Shown here: piece by piece, positions 1-10,496 of the stretch
How positions within the stretch are numbered: position 1 is the stretch's first letter
Layout: each line of letters starts with the position of its first letter
NCBI GenBank assembly: GCA_018333835.1
Contig: JAGXSL010000022.1
Location: 1-41,176 of the forward strand
DNA: 41,176 nucleotides
Reading direction: 5' to 3'
DNA from: Lysobacteraceae bacterium
GTDB taxonomy: Bacteria > Pseudomonadota > Gammaproteobacteria > Xanthomonadales > Xanthomonadaceae
The notes under the pieces: model-generated
Databases searched by the model: none
Told to the model about the DNA's origin: nothing
The model's input: only the letters and a program-made list of their open reading frames with translations
Position numbers and translations under genes: made by a program

Positions 1-1
1 C

Positions 2-1294
2 CTGCCTCCCCTGCCCGACCCCGGCTTTGCGCGGCTGCTGCTCGGCTTCAGCGGCGGCCGCGACTCCACCGTCCTGTTGCACCGGCTGGCGGCCCTGCGC
101 GCGGAGCGCGGCTGGGGCTTGCGGGCGGTGCACATCGACCACGGCCTGCACCCCGACTCGACCGCTTGGGCGGACCGGGCACTGGCGGCGGCCGCCGCGC
201 TCGCGGTGCCCTGCAGCGTCCGCCGGGTGGCGGTGCAGCCCGGCCACCACGGCCCGGAAGCCGCCGCCCGCCGGGCACGGATGGCGGCACTGGCCGCCGA
301 GCGCCGGCCCGACGAGGTGCTGGTGCTGGCCCAGCATGCCGACGACCAGGTCGAGACCGTGCTGCTCGCCCTGCTCCGCGGTCGCGACCGCGGCCTCGCC
401 GGGATGCGCCCCTGGACCGTCGACGCCCGTGGCCCGGTCTGGCGGCCACTGCTCGGCTGTCCCGCTGCGGTGGTCGCCACGTACGCCGCCGAACACCGGC
501 TGGACTGGCTCGCCGACCCCTCGAACGCCGACCCCCGCTTCGACCGCAACGCCCTGCGGCACACCCTGCTGCCCCTGCTCCACGCCCGCTTCCCGCAGGC
601 CCCGGCCGCCATCCTGACGCTGGCCGGACGTCAGGCCGCGGCCCAGCGGGTGCTGGACGCGCAGGCCGAGGCCGATCTCGCCGGCCTGCTCGACGCCGGC
701 GGAGCGACGCTGGACGCCGAAGGCCTGCGGGCCCTGGGCGAGGATCGCGGCGGGCTCGCCCTGCGCCACTGGGCCGCGGCGCAGGGTGGGCGGCTGAGCG
801 TCGCGGCACTGCGCCGGGTCTTCGGCGAATGGGCCGCGCTGCCGGCCACCCGCGCCACCCGGCATGCCCAGGGCGGGCACTGGCTGCGGCAATGGGATGG
901 CCGGCTGTGGTGGACCCCGCGCCCGGCCGCGCCGATCGACCCGCCCCCGCCGATGCCGCCCTGGGACGGCCGCCAGCCGCTGGAACTGGGCGCCGGTGGC
1001 CGCCTGCGGCTGCTCGGGGCCGAGGCCCTGCCGGAAGCATTGCTCCCGCGCCGGCGTGGCGAGGGCGACTGGCGGCTGGCCGTGGACGGCGCCACGGCCG
1101 GCGAGCGGCCGCTCGCCGAGTGGCTGGCGCACTGGCGGCTGCCACCCTGGCAGCGGGGGGTGGTGCCGGTGCTGGTCGACCACCGCGGCGCGGCGCAGGC
1201 CGTGGCCGATCTCGGCAGCACGCAGTCCTTCGCAGGGTGGTTGCGGGAGCGCGGCGCGAGGCTGTCTTGGCAGCCCGGCCCCGGCCTTGGGTAG
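2..1294 (+). CDS. tilS: tRNA(Ile)-lysidine synthetase TilS, 5'-partial
   Basis: The frame is open from base 2, so the true start lies upstream of the window; the track's ATG at 77 falls inside the ATPase domain and cannot be the start. The PP-loop signature SGGRDS sits about 16 residues into the visible protein, followed by HIDHGLHPDS, QHADDQVET and a DPSN..FDRNALRH segment, all matching TilS. About 430 residues are visible against about 430 for the E. coli enzyme, so only a few N-terminal residues are missing. TilS converts cytidine 34 of the CAU-anticodon isoleucine tRNA to lysidine using ATP and lysine, which changes codon reading from AUG to AUA. The gene ends 9 bases before xseB on the same strand. 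Confidence 0.95.
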   Translation: MPPLPDPGFARLLLGFSGGRDSTVLLHRLAALRAERGWGLRAVHIDHGLHPDSTAWADRALAAAAALAVPCSVRRVAVQPGHHGPEAAARRARMAALAAERRPDEVLVLAQHADDQVETVLLALLRGRDRGLAGMRPWTVDARGPVWRPLLGCPAAVVATYAAEHRLDWLADPSNADPRFDRNALRHTLLPLLHARFPQAPAAILTLAGRQAAAQRVLDAQAEADLAGLLDAGGATLDAEGLRALGEDRGGLALRHWAAAQGGRLSVAALRRVFGEWAALPATRATRHAQGGHWLRQWDGRLWWTPRPAAPIDPPPPMPPWDGRQPLELGAGGRLRLLGAEALPEALLPRRRGEGDWRLAVDGATAGERPLAEWLAHWRLPPWQRGVVPVLVDHRGAAQAVADLGSTQSFAGWLRERGARLSWQPGPGLG

Positions 1295-1303
1295 ACTGCC
1301 GCC

Positions 1304-1546
1304 ATGAGCACGCCCCCGAACGCGCCGCAGGCCTTCGAGCAGGCCCTGGACGAACTCGACGCCCTGGTGCGCCGGCTGGAATCCGGGGAAATGAACCTCG
1401 AGGACTCCCTCGCCGCCTACGAGCGCGGCGTCGGCCTCTACCGGCAGTGCCAGGGCGCGCTGGAGCAGGCCGAGTTGCGCATCCGCCTGCTCGCCGATCC
1501 GGCCGATCCCGCCAGCGCCCGGGATTTCCGGCCCGATGCGGAGTAA
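1304..1546 (+). CDS. xseB: Exodeoxyribonuclease VII small subunit
   Basis: The 80-residue product matches the usual length of the family. It carries the typical helical core [20 protein letters not shown] followed by [12 protein letters not shown], with a leucine/glutamate-rich C-terminal helix. In the family several small subunits bind one large subunit (XseA) to form a nuclease that degrades single-stranded DNA from both ends in the cytoplasm; xseA is not in this window. The gene sits 9 bases after tilS and its stop overlaps the start of ispA, an xseB-ispA linkage common in proteobacteria. Confidence 0.93.
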   Translation: MSTPPNAPQAFEQALDELDALVRRLESGEMNLEDSLAAYERGVGLYRQCQGALEQAELRIRLLADPADPASARDFRPDAE

Positions 1547-2486
1547 GCCAACACTCGACGCCTGGCGCGCCCGCGTCGATGCCTTCCTCGACACCCGCCT
1601 GCCCGCGGCCGCGGAGCCGCCGGCGGTGCTGCACGCCGCCATGCGCTATGCCGTGCTCGGCGACGGCAAGCGCCTCCGGCCATTGCTCGTGTACGCCGCC
1701 GCCGCGGCGCTGGGCGAACCGCCGCGCCAGGGATCGCCGGGCGGCCCCGGGGACCCGGCGACGGCCGACGCACTCGACCACGCCGCCGCCGCCGTCGAAC
1801 TGGTGCACGCCTACTCGCTGGTCCACGACGACCTGCCGGCGATGGACGACGACGCCCTGCGCCGCGGCCGTCCGACCCTGCACGTCGCCTTCGACGAGGC
1901 CACCGCCATCCTCGCCGGCGACGCATTGCAGGCCGAGGCCTTCGCCGTGCTGGCGGCCGCGCCGGCCGCGCCGGCGACGGTGCTGGCGGCGCTGCGCGAA
2001 CTCGCCCGCGCCGCCGGCTCGCGCGGCATGTGCGGCGGACAGGCCATCGACATGGCGATGACCGGGCAGGCGCAGTCGCCGGAGGCGCTGGCGGCGATGC
2101 ACCGCATGAAGACCGGCGCCCTGATCGAGGCCGCCGTGGTGACGGGCGGGCTGTTGCGCGGGGCGGAGGGGAAGGTGCTGGACAAGCTGCGCCGCATCGG
2201 CACCCTGCTGGGCCTGGGTTTCCAGATCAAGGACGACCTGCTCGACGCCGAGGCCGACTCCGCCACGCTCGGCAAGACCGCCGGCAAGGACGAAGCGCAG
2301 GGCAAGAGCACCTACGTCACCCTGCTCGGTACCGACGGCGCGCGCGCGCGGCTGGACGTGGTGGCGGCGGAACTCGACGCCGCGCTGGCGGCCTTCGCCG
2401 CGCAACGGAGTGGCGGTGTCGCCGTGGACGGCGACGGCCAGGCCCTCGCGGACCTGGCCGTGCTGGCCGTCAGGCGCGGGCGCTGA
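1536..2486 (+). CDS. ispA: Farnesyl diphosphate synthase (polyprenyl synthetase family)
   Basis: The 316-residue product has the two aspartate-rich motifs of chain-length-determining prenyltransferases: [10 protein letters not shown] at about residues 97-106 and QIKDDLLD at about 228-235. [10 protein letters not shown] near residue 42 is the isopentenyl-diphosphate-binding segment. The enzyme condenses IPP with DMAPP and then GPP to make farnesyl diphosphate for quinones and undecaprenyl phosphate. The ATG lies inside the last codons of xseB (11-base overlap), which suggests translational coupling. A Gly/Pro-rich insertion (about residues 62-76) makes the protein slightly longer than the roughly 300-residue E. 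coli IspA. No dxs gene follows, unlike in E. coli; the next gene converges. Confidence 0.94.
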   Translation: MRSKPTLDAWRARVDAFLDTRLPAAAEPPAVLHAAMRYAVLGDGKRLRPLLVYAAAAALGEPPRQGSPGGPGDPATADALDHAAAAVELVHAYSLVHDDLPAMDDDALRRGRPTLHVAFDEATAILAGDALQAEAFAVLAAAPAAPATVLAALRELARAAGSRGMCGGQAIDMAMTGQAQSPEALAAMHRMKTGALIEAAVVTGGLLRGAEGKVLDKLRRIGTLLGLGFQIKDDLLDAEADSATLGKTAGKDEAQGKSTYVTLLGTDGARARLDVVAAELDAALAAFAAQRSGGVAVDGDGQALADLAVLAVRRGR

Positions 2487-2498
2487 TCACCTGATCAG
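2483..2498. repeat. Short palindrome across two convergent stop codons
   Basis: CTGATCA-CC-TGATCAG is a perfect inverted repeat with 7-base arms. The TGA of ispA (2484-2486) lies in the left arm and the opposite-strand stop of the DUF4870-like gene lies at 2487-2489. With no T-run it would be a weak terminator at best; its position between convergent genes is the only hint of function. Confidence 0.35.
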
Positions 2499-2903
2499 GC
2501 GAATGGCGAACGGGTAGCGGTACTCGCGCCCCTCGTTGGCGCGGACCGCGGCGATGATCACGAGCACGAGCCAGATCGCCACCGCCAGCACGCCGAGCGG
2601 CAGGGTGATGACGATGCCGATGCCGATCGTCAGCACCGTGAACAGCCACAAGGCGAGGAAGATCACGGCCATGGTGATGTTGAAATTGAGGGCTTCGCGA
2701 CCCTGGTCGGCGACGAAGGGCATGCTGTCCTTCTTGACCAGCCAGATGATCAGCGGCCCGATGACGGTGCCCCAGCCTCCCGCCACGCCGGTGAGGGCAC
2801 CGCCGATCAGGGCGGAGAGATGGGCGAACATCGCCCACTGGCGGTGGTCGGCGGGGATGCCGGAAACCGGGGGAGTCGGGGGTTGCACGTAGGGATCGTT
2901 CAC
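2487..2903 (-). CDS. DUF4870-like (Tic20-type) small membrane protein
   Basis: The product is about 138 residues. A proline-rich N-terminus leads into HRQWAMFAHLSALIG, then a hydrophobic helix, a KKDSMPFVADQGREALNFN loop and two more hydrophobic helices. This arrangement, especially the DQGREALNFN loop, is typical of the DUF4870 family, whose function is not established. I prefer the GTG at 2903 (protein MNDPYVQPP) because AGGTG lies 5-6 bases upstream; the track's ATG at 2930 has no visible ribosome binding site. The gene follows pmbA on the minus strand by about 70 bases, and its stop abuts the stop of ispA. Confidence 0.8.
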   Translation of the reverse strand: MNDPYVQPPTPPVSGIPADHRQWAMFAHLSALIGGALTGVAGGWGTVIGPLIIWLVKKDSMPFVADQGREALNFNITMAVIFLALWLFTVLTIGIGIVITLPLGVLAVAIWLVLVIIAAVRANEGREYRYPFAIRLIR

Positions 2904-2975
2904 GGGGACACCTGTGCGACGGGGGGCCATCGCACTGTGGTGAAAACGTGAAGGCCCGTCAAGGCGAGGAAGGTT

Positions 2976-4352
2976 TCAGCCTTCGCCACCGCCGGTGCCG
3001 CCCGCCACCGTCATCCGCCCGAGCAGCAGGCTGCCCACCGCCGTCGCCGAACGCGGGTCGATGTCCGCCCCCACCGCCTCGACGGCCTGGAACATGTCGC
3101 GCAGGTTGGAGGCGATGGTGAGTTCGTCGACCGGCCAGGCGATGGCGCCGTCCTCGACCCAGAAACCGGCGGCGCCGCGCGAATAGTCGCCGGTGACGGT
3201 GTTGACCCCCTGCCCCATCAGCTCGGTGACGACCAGGCCGCGGCGCATGCCCGCCAGCAGGGCGTCGAAACCTTCGGCATTGGCCGCCACCTCGAGGTTG
3301 TGGACGCCGCCGGCGTTGCCGGTGCTCGCGAGCCCGAGCCGCCGCGCCGAATAGGTGCCGAGCACGTAGCGCTGCAGCACGCCGGCCTCGATCAGCGCCG
3401 ATTCGCGGGTGGCGACACCGTCGGCGTCGAAATCGGCGCTGCGCCAGCCGCCGATCAGGTGCGGCCGCTCGACGATACGGAACCAGTCGGGGAACAGGCG
3501 TTGGCCCTGCGCACCGACCAGGAAACTCGCCTTGCGGTACAGCGCCCCGCCGGAGACCGCGCCGACCAGGTGGGCGATCAGCGAACGCGCCACTTCCGGC
3601 ACGAACAGCACCGGAAACTCGCCGGTCGGCGCGCTGCGCGGATCGAGCCGGGCGAGGGTGCGCCGGGCGGCCTTGCGCCCGACGTCCGCGGCGTTCTCCA
3701 GGGCTCCGGGGCGCAGGGCCGCGGTGTACCAGTACTGGCCCTGCATGGCGTCGCCGGCACCGGCGATCAGCGAGACACTGATTGAATGGCTGGTGCTCTT
3801 CCCGCGGCCGACGAAGCCGTGCGAGTTGGCATAGACCGAGAGGCCCTCGTGGGTCGAGACCGACGCGCCTTCGGAATTGCTGATGCGGGCATCGAAATCG
3901 CGGCCCGCCGCCTCGGCCTCCAGCGCCAGGGCGATGGCGGCCTCGGCTTCGATCGCCCACGGGTGCCACTGGTCGAAATCGCGCGGCGCGTGCGCCATGC
4001 GGGCTTCGTCCGCCAGGCCGTTCGCGGCGTCGGCCTCGGTATGCCTCGCGATCGCGCAGGCCATCTCGACCGTGCGGCGCAGGCTCTCCGGCTTCAGGTC
4101 GGCGGTGCTGGCCTGGGCCTTGCGTTGCCCGAAATACACCGTGACGGCGAGACCGCGATCGCGCGTGCGTTCGACCGATTCGACCTCGCCCATGCGCACG
4201 TTGACGTTGAGCCCGCGCTCGTCGTTGGCGCTGGCCTCGGCCTGCGAGGCGCCGAGACGGCGCGCCTCGGCCACGGCGAGGGCGGAGAGCTCGGCCAGCC
4301 GGTCGAGGGTGGCGGCGGCCGCGGCATCGGCGGCGGCGTGCGAAATCGTCAC
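2976..4352 (-). CDS. pmbA: Metalloprotease-complex subunit PmbA/TldE
   Basis: The 458-residue protein matches the TldE/PmbA half of the TldD-TldE heterodimer over its whole length. Visible features are RMGEVESVERTRDRGLAVTV near residue 53, GGALYRKASFLVG, and a C-terminal GVNTVTGDYSRGAAGFWVE block. It lacks the HExxxH motif, as expected, because the zinc site is on TldD. The complex unfolds and cleaves peptide substrates, including RiPP precursors such as microcin B17 and the CcdA antitoxin in E. coli. The start is a GTG at 4352, only 15 bases from the divergent yjgA. Its partner gene tldD lies just beyond yjgA on the same strand, so both subunits are encoded in one locus. Confidence 0.94.
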   Translation of the reverse strand: MTISHAAADAAAAATLDRLAELSALAVAEARRLGASQAEASANDERGLNVNVRMGEVESVERTRDRGLAVTVYFGQRKAQASTADLKPESLRRTVEMACAIARHTEADAANGLADEARMAHAPRDFDQWHPWAIEAEAAIALALEAEAAGRDFDARISNSEGASVSTHEGLSVYANSHGFVGRGKSTSHSISVSLIAGAGDAMQGQYWYTAALRPGALENAADVGRKAARRTLARLDPRSAPTGEFPVLFVPEVARSLIAHLVGAVSGGALYRKASFLVGAQGQRLFPDWFRIVERPHLIGGWRSADFDADGVATRESALIEAGVLQRYVLGTYSARRLGLASTGNAGGVHNLEVAANAEGFDALLAGMRRGLVVTELMGQGVNTVTGDYSRGAAGFWVEDGAIAWPVDELTIASNLRDMFQAVEAVGADIDPRSATAVGSLLLGRMTVAGGTGGGEG

Positions 4353-4367
4353 TGCGTTATCCTGTGC

Positions 4368-5072
4368 ATGGTTTTCCTGTACGACCTACGGCGCATGCGC
4401 GGACGCGACCCCGAAACCGGTGAGTTCCTCGACAAGAGCCGCAGCCAGAAGCGGCGCGGGGCGCTCGACGTGCTGGCCATGGCCGGCAAGCTGATGGGCC
4501 TGGGCCCGGCGGCGCTGGCGCAGCTGCCCATGCCCGATGCGCTCCGTGAGCTCGTCATCGACTCGCAGCGCATCCGCTCGAACATCGCCCGCAAGCGGCA
4601 GATGCAGTGGCTGGCGAAGCAGATGCGCCGCGAGGACGACGCCGTGCTGGACACCCTGCGCGCCGCGCTGGAGCACAGCAAGGAGGATGCGCGCCGCGAG
4701 GCCGCGGCCCTGCACCGCATCGAGCACTGGCGGCTTAAGATCATCGACGGCGGCGACGAGGCCCTGGCCGAGTTCATCGCGCTCCACCCGCTGGCCGACC
4801 GCCAGCAACTGCGCACGCTGGCGCGCAAGGCCCGCGCCGAAAGGCTGGCCAACAAGCCGCCGCATGCCTTCCGCGAGCTCTTCCGCGTGCTCAGGACATG
4901 GATGGCGGATGCCGACGAGGCGGACATGGACGACGTGGACTTGATCGACGAGGCGTTGGAGGCCGAGGCCGGCGGCGCGGACCACGCGCTGGACGAGCTC
5001 GACGGGATCGGCGGCCTCGAAGGTCTGGACGAGTACCGGCACGACGATTTCGGCGGGCGCCGCGACGACTGA
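4368..5072 (+). CDS. yjgA: YjgA/DarP-like ribosome-associated protein with acidic tail
   Basis: The track's 428-residue ORF is a false extension; the real gene starts at ATG 4368 (234 residues) or ATG 4395 (225 residues, MRGRDPETGEF), and neither has a clear ribosome binding site. The core contains SQRIRSNIARKRQMQWLAKQMR and HPLADRQQLRTLARKARAE..NKPPHAFRELF, matching E. coli YjgA (DarP), a factor bound to late 50S ribosomal precursors. E. coli YjgA ends soon after this core. Here a further tail of about 50 residues, rich in Asp and Glu, follows. The divergent pairing with pmbA is also found in E. coli. Confidence 0.88.
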   Translation: MVFLYDLRRMRGRDPETGEFLDKSRSQKRRGALDVLAMAGKLMGLGPAALAQLPMPDALRELVIDSQRIRSNIARKRQMQWLAKQMRREDDAVLDTLRAALEHSKEDARREAAALHRIEHWRLKIIDGGDEALAEFIALHPLADRQQLRTLARKARAERLANKPPHAFRELFRVLRTWMADADEADMDDVDLIDEALEAEAGGADHALDELDGIGGLEGLDEYRHDDFGGRRDD

Positions 5073-5103
5073 GCGCGCACCCCGCGGCGCATCGCCCCGC
5101 GCA

Positions 5104-6546
5104 TCAGGCTTTCGTCCCGCCCACCGTCAGCTGGGAAATCTTGAGTGACGGCTGGCCCACGCCCACCGGCACGCTCTGCCCGTTCTTGCCGCAGATGCCG
5201 ACACCGGCGTCGAGCTGCAGGTCGTTGCCGATCATCACCACCCGGTTCATCACTTCCGGCCCGTTGCCGATCAGGGTGGCACCCTTCACGGGTGCCGTGA
5301 TCCGGCCGTTCTCGATCAGGTAGGCCTCGCTCGCCGAGAACACGAACTTGCCGGTGGTGATGTCGACCTGGCCGCCGCCGAAGTTGGGCGCGTACAGGCC
5401 GCGCTGCACCGAGGCGATCATCTCCTCCAGCGTGTGCGCGCCGGCCGCCATCGTGGTGTTGGTCATGCGCGGCATCGGCAGGTGGGCGAAGCTCTCGCGG
5501 CGGCCGTTGCCGGTGCGGGCGACACCCATCAGCCGGGCGTTGAGGCTGTCCTGCATGTAGCCCTTGAGGATGCCGTCCTCGATCAGCACGGTGCGCTGCG
5601 TCGGCTGGCCCTCGTCGTCGATGTTGAGCGAACCGCGGCGGGCGTCCAGCGTGCCGTCGTCGATGACGGTGACGCCGGGGGCGGCGACGCGCTCGCCGAT
5701 GCGGCCCGAGTAGATCGAGGTGCCCTTGCGGTTGAAGTCGCCCTCCAGCCCGTGGCCGACGGCCTCGTGCAGCAGCACGCCGGGCCAGCCGGGGCCGAGC
5801 ACCACCGGCATCGCGCCGGCCGGGGCGTCGATGGCCTCGAGGTTGATCAGGGCCTGCCGCAGCGCCTCCTTCGCCAGCGCCTCGGCGCGGCCGTTGGCGA
5901 ACAGCTCCACGTAGTCGAAGCGCCCGCCGCCGCCGGCGTAGCCGGATTCGCGGCGGCCGCCCTGCTCGACGATCACCTGCACGTTGAAGCGCACCAGGGG
6001 CCGCACGTCGGCGGCCAGCGTGCCGTCGGCGCGGGCCACCAGCACCGTATCGACCGCCGCCGACAGCGAGGCGCTGACCTGCACCACGCGCGGGTCGGCG
6101 GCGCGCACCCAGGCCTCGATCTCGCGCAGCTTCGAGAGCTTGGCCTCGGGGGCGAAGCGGTCGATCGGGTCGATGGCCGGGTACAGCGCATGCCCCGACA
6201 CGGACACGCGCTGGCCGCGCGGCGTCTTGGGGCCCTCGCGGCTGATGGCGCGGGCGGCGCGGGCCGATTCCAGCAGGGCCGGCAGGTCGATCTCGTCGGT
6301 GTAGGCGAAGCCGGTCTTCTCGCCGCTGATGGCGCGCACGCCGACCCCCTGTTCGATCGAATGCGCGCCGTCCTTGACGATGCCGTCCTCCACCGTCCAG
6401 CTCTCGCGGCGGCTGTGCTGGAAGTAGAGGTCGCCGTCGTCGACGCCGGGGCCGAGCAGTTCGGCCAGCACGCGGTCGACGTCGTCCAGGCCCAGGCCGG
6501 TCGGCGCGAGCAGCGTGTGTTCGGCGAGGGCGAAGGTCGGGGTCAT
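5104..6546 (-). CDS. tldD: Metalloprotease TldD
   Basis: The 480-residue protein carries the zinc-binding [12 protein letters not shown] motif (HExxxH), preceded by GPGWPGVLL, and the C-terminal [17 protein letters not shown] segment typical of TldD. It is the catalytic subunit of the TldD-TldE protease; the chamber formed with PmbA admits unfolded peptides. The length equals that of E. coli TldD (481). Its ATG overlaps the stop of yhdP in an ATGA, so the two are probably translated together. The intergenic space to yjgA is about 30 bases between convergent stops. Confidence 0.96.
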   Translation of the reverse strand: MTPTFALAEHTLLAPTGLGLDDVDRVLAELLGPGVDDGDLYFQHSRRESWTVEDGIVKDGAHSIEQGVGVRAISGEKTGFAYTDEIDLPALLESARAARAISREGPKTPRGQRVSVSGHALYPAIDPIDRFAPEAKLSKLREIEAWVRAADPRVVQVSASLSAAVDTVLVARADGTLAADVRPLVRFNVQVIVEQGGRRESGYAGGGGRFDYVELFANGRAEALAKEALRQALINLEAIDAPAGAMPVVLGPGWPGVLLHEAVGHGLEGDFNRKGTSIYSGRIGERVAAPGVTVIDDGTLDARRGSLNIDDEGQPTQRTVLIEDGILKGYMQDSLNARLMGVARTGNGRRESFAHLPMPRMTNTTMAAGAHTLEEMIASVQRGLYAPNFGGGQVDITTGKFVFSASEAYLIENGRITAPVKGATLIGNGPEVMNRVVMIGNDLQLDAGVGICGKNGQSVPVGVGQPSLKISQLTVGGTKA

Positions 6547-9500
6547 GGCGGGTCCGGGGGGCGCACGGCGGGCGAAACGACGGGAGGGGCCGGCAGCGTG
6601 GACGGTGGGCCACGGGCGGTGGCGGTGGCGGCGGGCAAGCCAGGCAGTTGGATGGGGGCGGCGGCGGTCTCGGGCAAGGGCGGCGGGTCCGTTTCCGGCC
6701 GGCGCGGACCGCGCTCGATCACCTCCACCTCAGGGGTCGCCCACGGCCCCTGCACCCGGTAGACGGTGCGGGTGGCCTGCTTGAGCGGCAACTGGAACAC
6801 CGCCTGCGCCACCGCACCGAGCGCCGCCCCGGCCGGGCCGCCGGTGAACGCACCGAGCGCGGGCAGCACGCCGCCGGCCTTGGGCAGCACCTCCACGCGC
6901 TGGTCGTAGCGGCGGGCGGCGAGCGCCGTGGTGCCGCTGACCCGGATCTCGGCCGAGGGGCCGTCGATGAGCAGGTTGCGGGTGGTCGCCGCCCCGGCCT
7001 CGAACAGGAAATCGCCCTGCATGGCGTTGAAGGCGAAGCCTTTGGCGAAGAAATCGCTGAAGTCGAGGGCGAGCCGGCGCGGGATCTCGGCGATCGAGAC
7101 CAGCCCGAGCAGGCGGCCGGTGCCCGGCTCGACATCGAGCAGGCGGCCCTTGCCGACCTCGATGCGCAGGCTGCCGTCGTAGCGGTCGAGCCGGAAGCTG
7201 CCGGGCGAGCCGGGCCAGCCGCCGACCATGCGGGCGGTGATCGGCCCATCCTCGACCATCCCGGCAAAGCCGAGCGCATCCAGCATGTCGCCGAGGCTCT
7301 CGGCCTCGAAATCGAGCACGAAGCGCGAACGCGCCCGCCCGCCGATCCGTGTCCAGTGCCCGCTGGCGGACAGGTCCAAGGCTTCGGATTCGGTGCTGAA
7401 GCGGTCGATGTGCAGGCCCTCCGGCGTCGGGAAGGCCTGCAGCACGGCGCGCCCGAGCCGGGCCTCGCCGAGCCGGAAATCCTCGATGCGGAAGTCCATC
7501 GGTGGCAGCCGCGCCGGGTCGGTGTCGTCCACCGCCGGGGCGTCGTCGCCGCGCCCGGTCATCGCCTCGGTGTCCATCGGCGGCCAGTGCAGGCGGCTGA
7601 AGCGGCCCTGCACCGCCGCACCCTCGCCGCGCGGCACCCGCACCGTGCCGGCGATGGCCGCACCCTCGAAGGCCACCCGCAGGCCGTTGGGGTCACGGCC
7701 GAGTTCGACCCGGCCGTCGCCGAAGCTGCGGTCGAGCACGTCGATGGCCCCGACCTCGACATCGACCGATTGCAGGCCGCCCGGCCCGCCGCCACCGGCC
7801 GCGGCCGCGGCCACCCAGCCGCCGACATCGAGGCTCGGCACCCGGCCGTGCACGGCGATGCCGGCCTCGGGAATCGGGACGGGGCGGGCGATGCCGCCGA
7901 ACTCGGCCACCGCCGCGAACGGCCGCACGCCATCGCCAAGACGGCCGCGCAGGCGCATCAGCCGGCCGAGGGCGAGGTGCAGTTCGCCGGCGGTGACCGG
8001 CAGGGGCAGTTCGAGGCGCAGCGGCAGGACGGTGGCGGCGCTCTTGCGCAAGGGGGCCGGCAGGCCGATGCGGGTGCCGGCCAGGTTGGAGGTCAGCTGC
8101 AATCGCGCCGGCGGCGCGCGGCCGTCGGCGCCCCGCTCCGGGATCGCCACCGCCACCCGCCAGTCGCTGCGGCCCTGCAGCCATTCCTCCAGCCAGGCCA
8201 GTTCCGGTGCCCGCCGCAACAGCACCGCGGGCGGCAATTCCGCCTCGAGACCGAACTCGGCGGCGTTCGCAGCATCGGTCACGCGGTCGCCGATCCGCAG
8301 GCTGAAGCGGCCCGGGTGCCCCTGGTAGCGCACCGGCAGGGCGTCGGCCAGCAGTCCATCCCCGGTGAAGGCGACCGGGCCCTGCACCGCGTCGAAGTGC
8401 AGGTCCCAGCGGCGGTCGGCGAGCCGGGCCTCGTCGAAGTGCAGCTCGCCGGCCACCTGCTCGCGCCCGAGTTCGCGCAGCAGCGGCAGCCGCAGGCGCA
8501 CGTCGGCCCGGACCGGCCCGCTCGCCTCGAGGGCCTCGAGGTGCTCGCCGAGGTTGCGCCGCAGGGGCGAGGCGAGCAGCAGCCGGCGCAGCGCAGCGGC
8601 TTCCTCGCCGCCCTGCAGGTCGAGGTCCAGCCAGGCCGAGCGGAAATCGGCGATGCGGCCGTCGGCCCGTGCCACCGGCACGCCGAGCAGCCGTCCGCGC
8701 AGGCCCTGCAGCCGCAGGCCCGGGCCGTCGAACACCAGCTCGCCCGAGAGCCCGCTGGCCTCGGGCCATTCCGGGTTGAAGCGGAGCCGCAAGCCCTCGA
8801 GCGGGACCCGCGCCTCGAAATGGCCGCCGCCGGCGCGGAAGGGCCAGTCGGCCAGCGCCCCGGCCATCACCACCCGGGTGCTGCCGGCGCGGCCTTCCAG
8901 CAGGGCTTCCTCCAGCCAGCGCCGGGTCGGCTCCGGCATGGCCCGGCGCGGCCAGTAGGGACGCAAGGCGTTCACTTCGAAGGGCGCGACGGTGGCGGCG
9001 AGTTCCAGCCGCGGGCTGCCGCCGGCGGGCAGGTCGAGCTGGAAGCGCGGGTCGAGCCGCAGGCCCGGTGCATCGATGCGCAGGCCGGCGCTGCCCAGCC
9101 CGAAGCCGGGCGCGGCCGTGCCGTCCGCCGGCTCGCGCCACAGCGCGAGGTCGCCGTCGAGCCGCAACGGCACCGGGGCCGCCAGTTCGGCCGGCCAGTG
9201 CAGTTCGAGCGCCTGCTGGCGCAGGGCCAGCACGCCGCCCTGGCCGTCGAGGTGGAGTTCTCCGGCCAGCCCCTGGAGGCCGGGTTGGCGCCCGACGGCG
9301 GCGAAACCTCCCGCTTCCAGCCGGGCGCGGCCACGCAGATCGCCTTCGCCGTCGGCGCTGAAGGCGAGTTCGCGCAGGGTGCCGGCCGGTTGCGCCTCGG
9401 CCAGCCAGGAAGCCCATGCGGGCGGCAGGCGGTCGCTGAGCGCGGCCATCGCCAGCAAGGGTGCGATGTCGATGCGCCGCGCCTCGATGGCCCGCTGCGG

Positions 9501-10484
9501 ACCGCCGGCCAGCCAGAGCGCCTCGATCCGGTGCTGTCGGCCGGCATGGCGGAAACGGCCCTCCGGCACGGACACCTGCCAGCCCCCGGCGGTGAGCGAC
9601 CAGCGGGCGGCGAAGCGCGCCGCGTCCAGCGCCAGCGGCGTGCCACCGTCCTGGCGCGCCAGCACTAGGCCGTGCAGGTCGGCGTCGAGCTGCACGGCGG
9701 TGACACGGCCGCGGTCGAGGTCGCCCCAGGCCGCGAGGTGCCCTGAAGCGGCCCGGCAATCGATGCCGACCCCGTCGAGCAGGCCACCCCATTGGGCCAG
9801 GCCCTCGCCCTCCATGCCGACCCAGAAGCGCCCCGTGCCGCCGTCGCGGGCCAGACGCAGGGCGAGGTCGAGCGGTTCGCCGCCGTCCACCGGCCAGGCC
9901 CGGGCGCCGGCGCGCAGGCTCTGGCCGTCGACCCGCAAGCGCAGGTCGGCGCGTTGCAGCTGCTGCTGCACGCCCCAGCGTTCCGCGGCGATCACCAGCC
10001 GGGCGTCCTGCACCCGCAGCTCGCCGAAGCCCTCCAGCAGTTCGAGCGGATCGGGGATGGGTACCGCCGGCCGCGGCAGGCCCTCGACGGTCCAGTGCCC
10101 TGCGGCGTCCTGGCGCAGGGTCAGGGCGAGGCCGGCGACCCCGAGCTCGGTGAACGGCATGCCGGGCAGCAGCCCGGAGTAGACCGAGAGTTGCAGTTCG
10201 GCGGTGCCGATCGCCAGCGCCGCATCGCCCTCGCCGACCACCAGGTCGTGCAGGCGCAGGCGCGGGCCGCGCCGGGTCCAGCGGGCATCGACGGCGGAGA
10301 GGGCCACCGGCTGGCCGACCCGTTCCGACAGCCAGGCCGCCACCTCGTCGGGGTGGTCGTCGACCATCGGCAGCAACTGGTTGGCCAGCCCGACCAGGCT
10401 GGCCAGCAGGATCAAGCCGAGCAAGCCGCCGTAGGCGAAAGCCCGGCGGAAGCGGCGCCAGCGGCGGCGGGAGCGCGGCTGCAC
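6543..10484 (-). CDS. yhdP: YhdP-type AsmA-like intermembrane lipid transport protein
   Basis: This 1313-residue protein begins with a basic segment and one N-terminal membrane helix (about residues 15-40), followed by a very long beta-rich periplasmic region. The first periplasmic part, [27 protein letters not shown], and the C-terminal [20 protein letters not shown] block are characteristic of the YhdP (DUF3971/AsmA_2) family. E. coli YhdP is 1266 residues and, with TamB and YdbH, moves phospholipids between inner and outer membranes. The start is a GTG 12 bases after the rng stop, and the gene is part of maf-rng-yhdP-tldD. The track shows many long antisense ORFs here, which are composition artefacts. 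Confidence 0.93.
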   Translation of the reverse strand: MQPRSRRRWRRFRRAFAYGGLLGLILLASLVGLANQLLPMVDDHPDEVAAWLSERVGQPVALSAVDARWTRRGPRLRLHDLVVGEGDAALAIGTAELQLSVYSGLLPGMPFTELGVAGLALTLRQDAAGHWTVEGLPRPAVPIPDPLELLEGFGELRVQDARLVIAAERWGVQQQLQRADLRLRVDGQSLRAGARAWPVDGGEPLDLALRLARDGGTGRFWVGMEGEGLAQWGGLLDGVGIDCRAASGHLAAWGDLDRGRVTAVQLDADLHGLVLARQDGGTPLALDAARFAARWSLTAGGWQVSVPEGRFRHAGRQHRIEALWLAGGPQRAIEARRIDIAPLLAMAALSDRLPPAWASWLAEAQPAGTLRELAFSADGEGDLRGRARLEAGGFAAVGRQPGLQGLAGELHLDGQGGVLALRQQALELHWPAELAAPVPLRLDGDLALWREPADGTAAPGFGLGSAGLRIDAPGLRLDPRFQLDLPAGGSPRLELAATVAPFEVNALRPYWPRRAMPEPTRRWLEEALLEGRAGSTRVVMAGALADWPFRAGGGHFEARVPLEGLRLRFNPEWPEASGLSGELVFDGPGLRLQGLRGRLLGVPVARADGRIADFRSAWLDLDLQGGEEAAALRRLLLASPLRRNLGEHLEALEASGPVRADVRLRLPLLRELGREQVAGELHFDEARLADRRWDLHFDAVQGPVAFTGDGLLADALPVRYQGHPGRFSLRIGDRVTDAANAAEFGLEAELPPAVLLRRAPELAWLEEWLQGRSDWRVAVAIPERGADGRAPPARLQLTSNLAGTRIGLPAPLRKSAATVLPLRLELPLPVTAGELHLALGRLMRLRGRLGDGVRPFAAVAEFGGIARPVPIPEAGIAVHGRVPSLDVGGWVAAAAAGGGGPGGLQSVDVEVGAIDVLDRSFGDGRVELGRDPNGLRVAFEGAAIAGTVRVPRGEGAAVQGRFSRLHWPPMDTEAMTGRGDDAPAVDDTDPARLPPMDFRIEDFRLGEARLGRAVLQAFPTPEGLHIDRFSTESEALDLSASGHWTRIGGRARSRFVLDFEAESLGDMLDALGFAGMVEDGPITARMVGGWPGSPGSFRLDRYDGSLRIEVGKGRLLDVEPGTGRLLGLVSIAEIPRRLALDFSDFFAKGFAFNAMQGDFLFEAGAATTRNLLIDGPSAEIRVSGTTALAARRYDQRVEVLPKAGGVLPALGAFTGGPAGAALGAVAQAVFQLPLKQATRTVYRVQGPWATPEVEVIERGPRRPETDPPPLPETAAAPIQLPGLPAATATARGPPSTLPAPPVVSPAVRPPDPP

Positions 10485-10496
10485 GCGGCCGGCGGC

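Noticed and set aside
48-2405. 785-residue minus-strand ORF
   Set aside because: It is antisense to tilS, xseB and ispA, Arg/Gly/Pro-rich, and shows no domain; long antisense ORFs are expected at this GC content.
6648-9668. 1006-residue plus-strand ORF
   Set aside because: Antisense to yhdP with low-complexity composition (Gly, Gln, His, Ala); the yhdP frame carries the recognisable family motifs.
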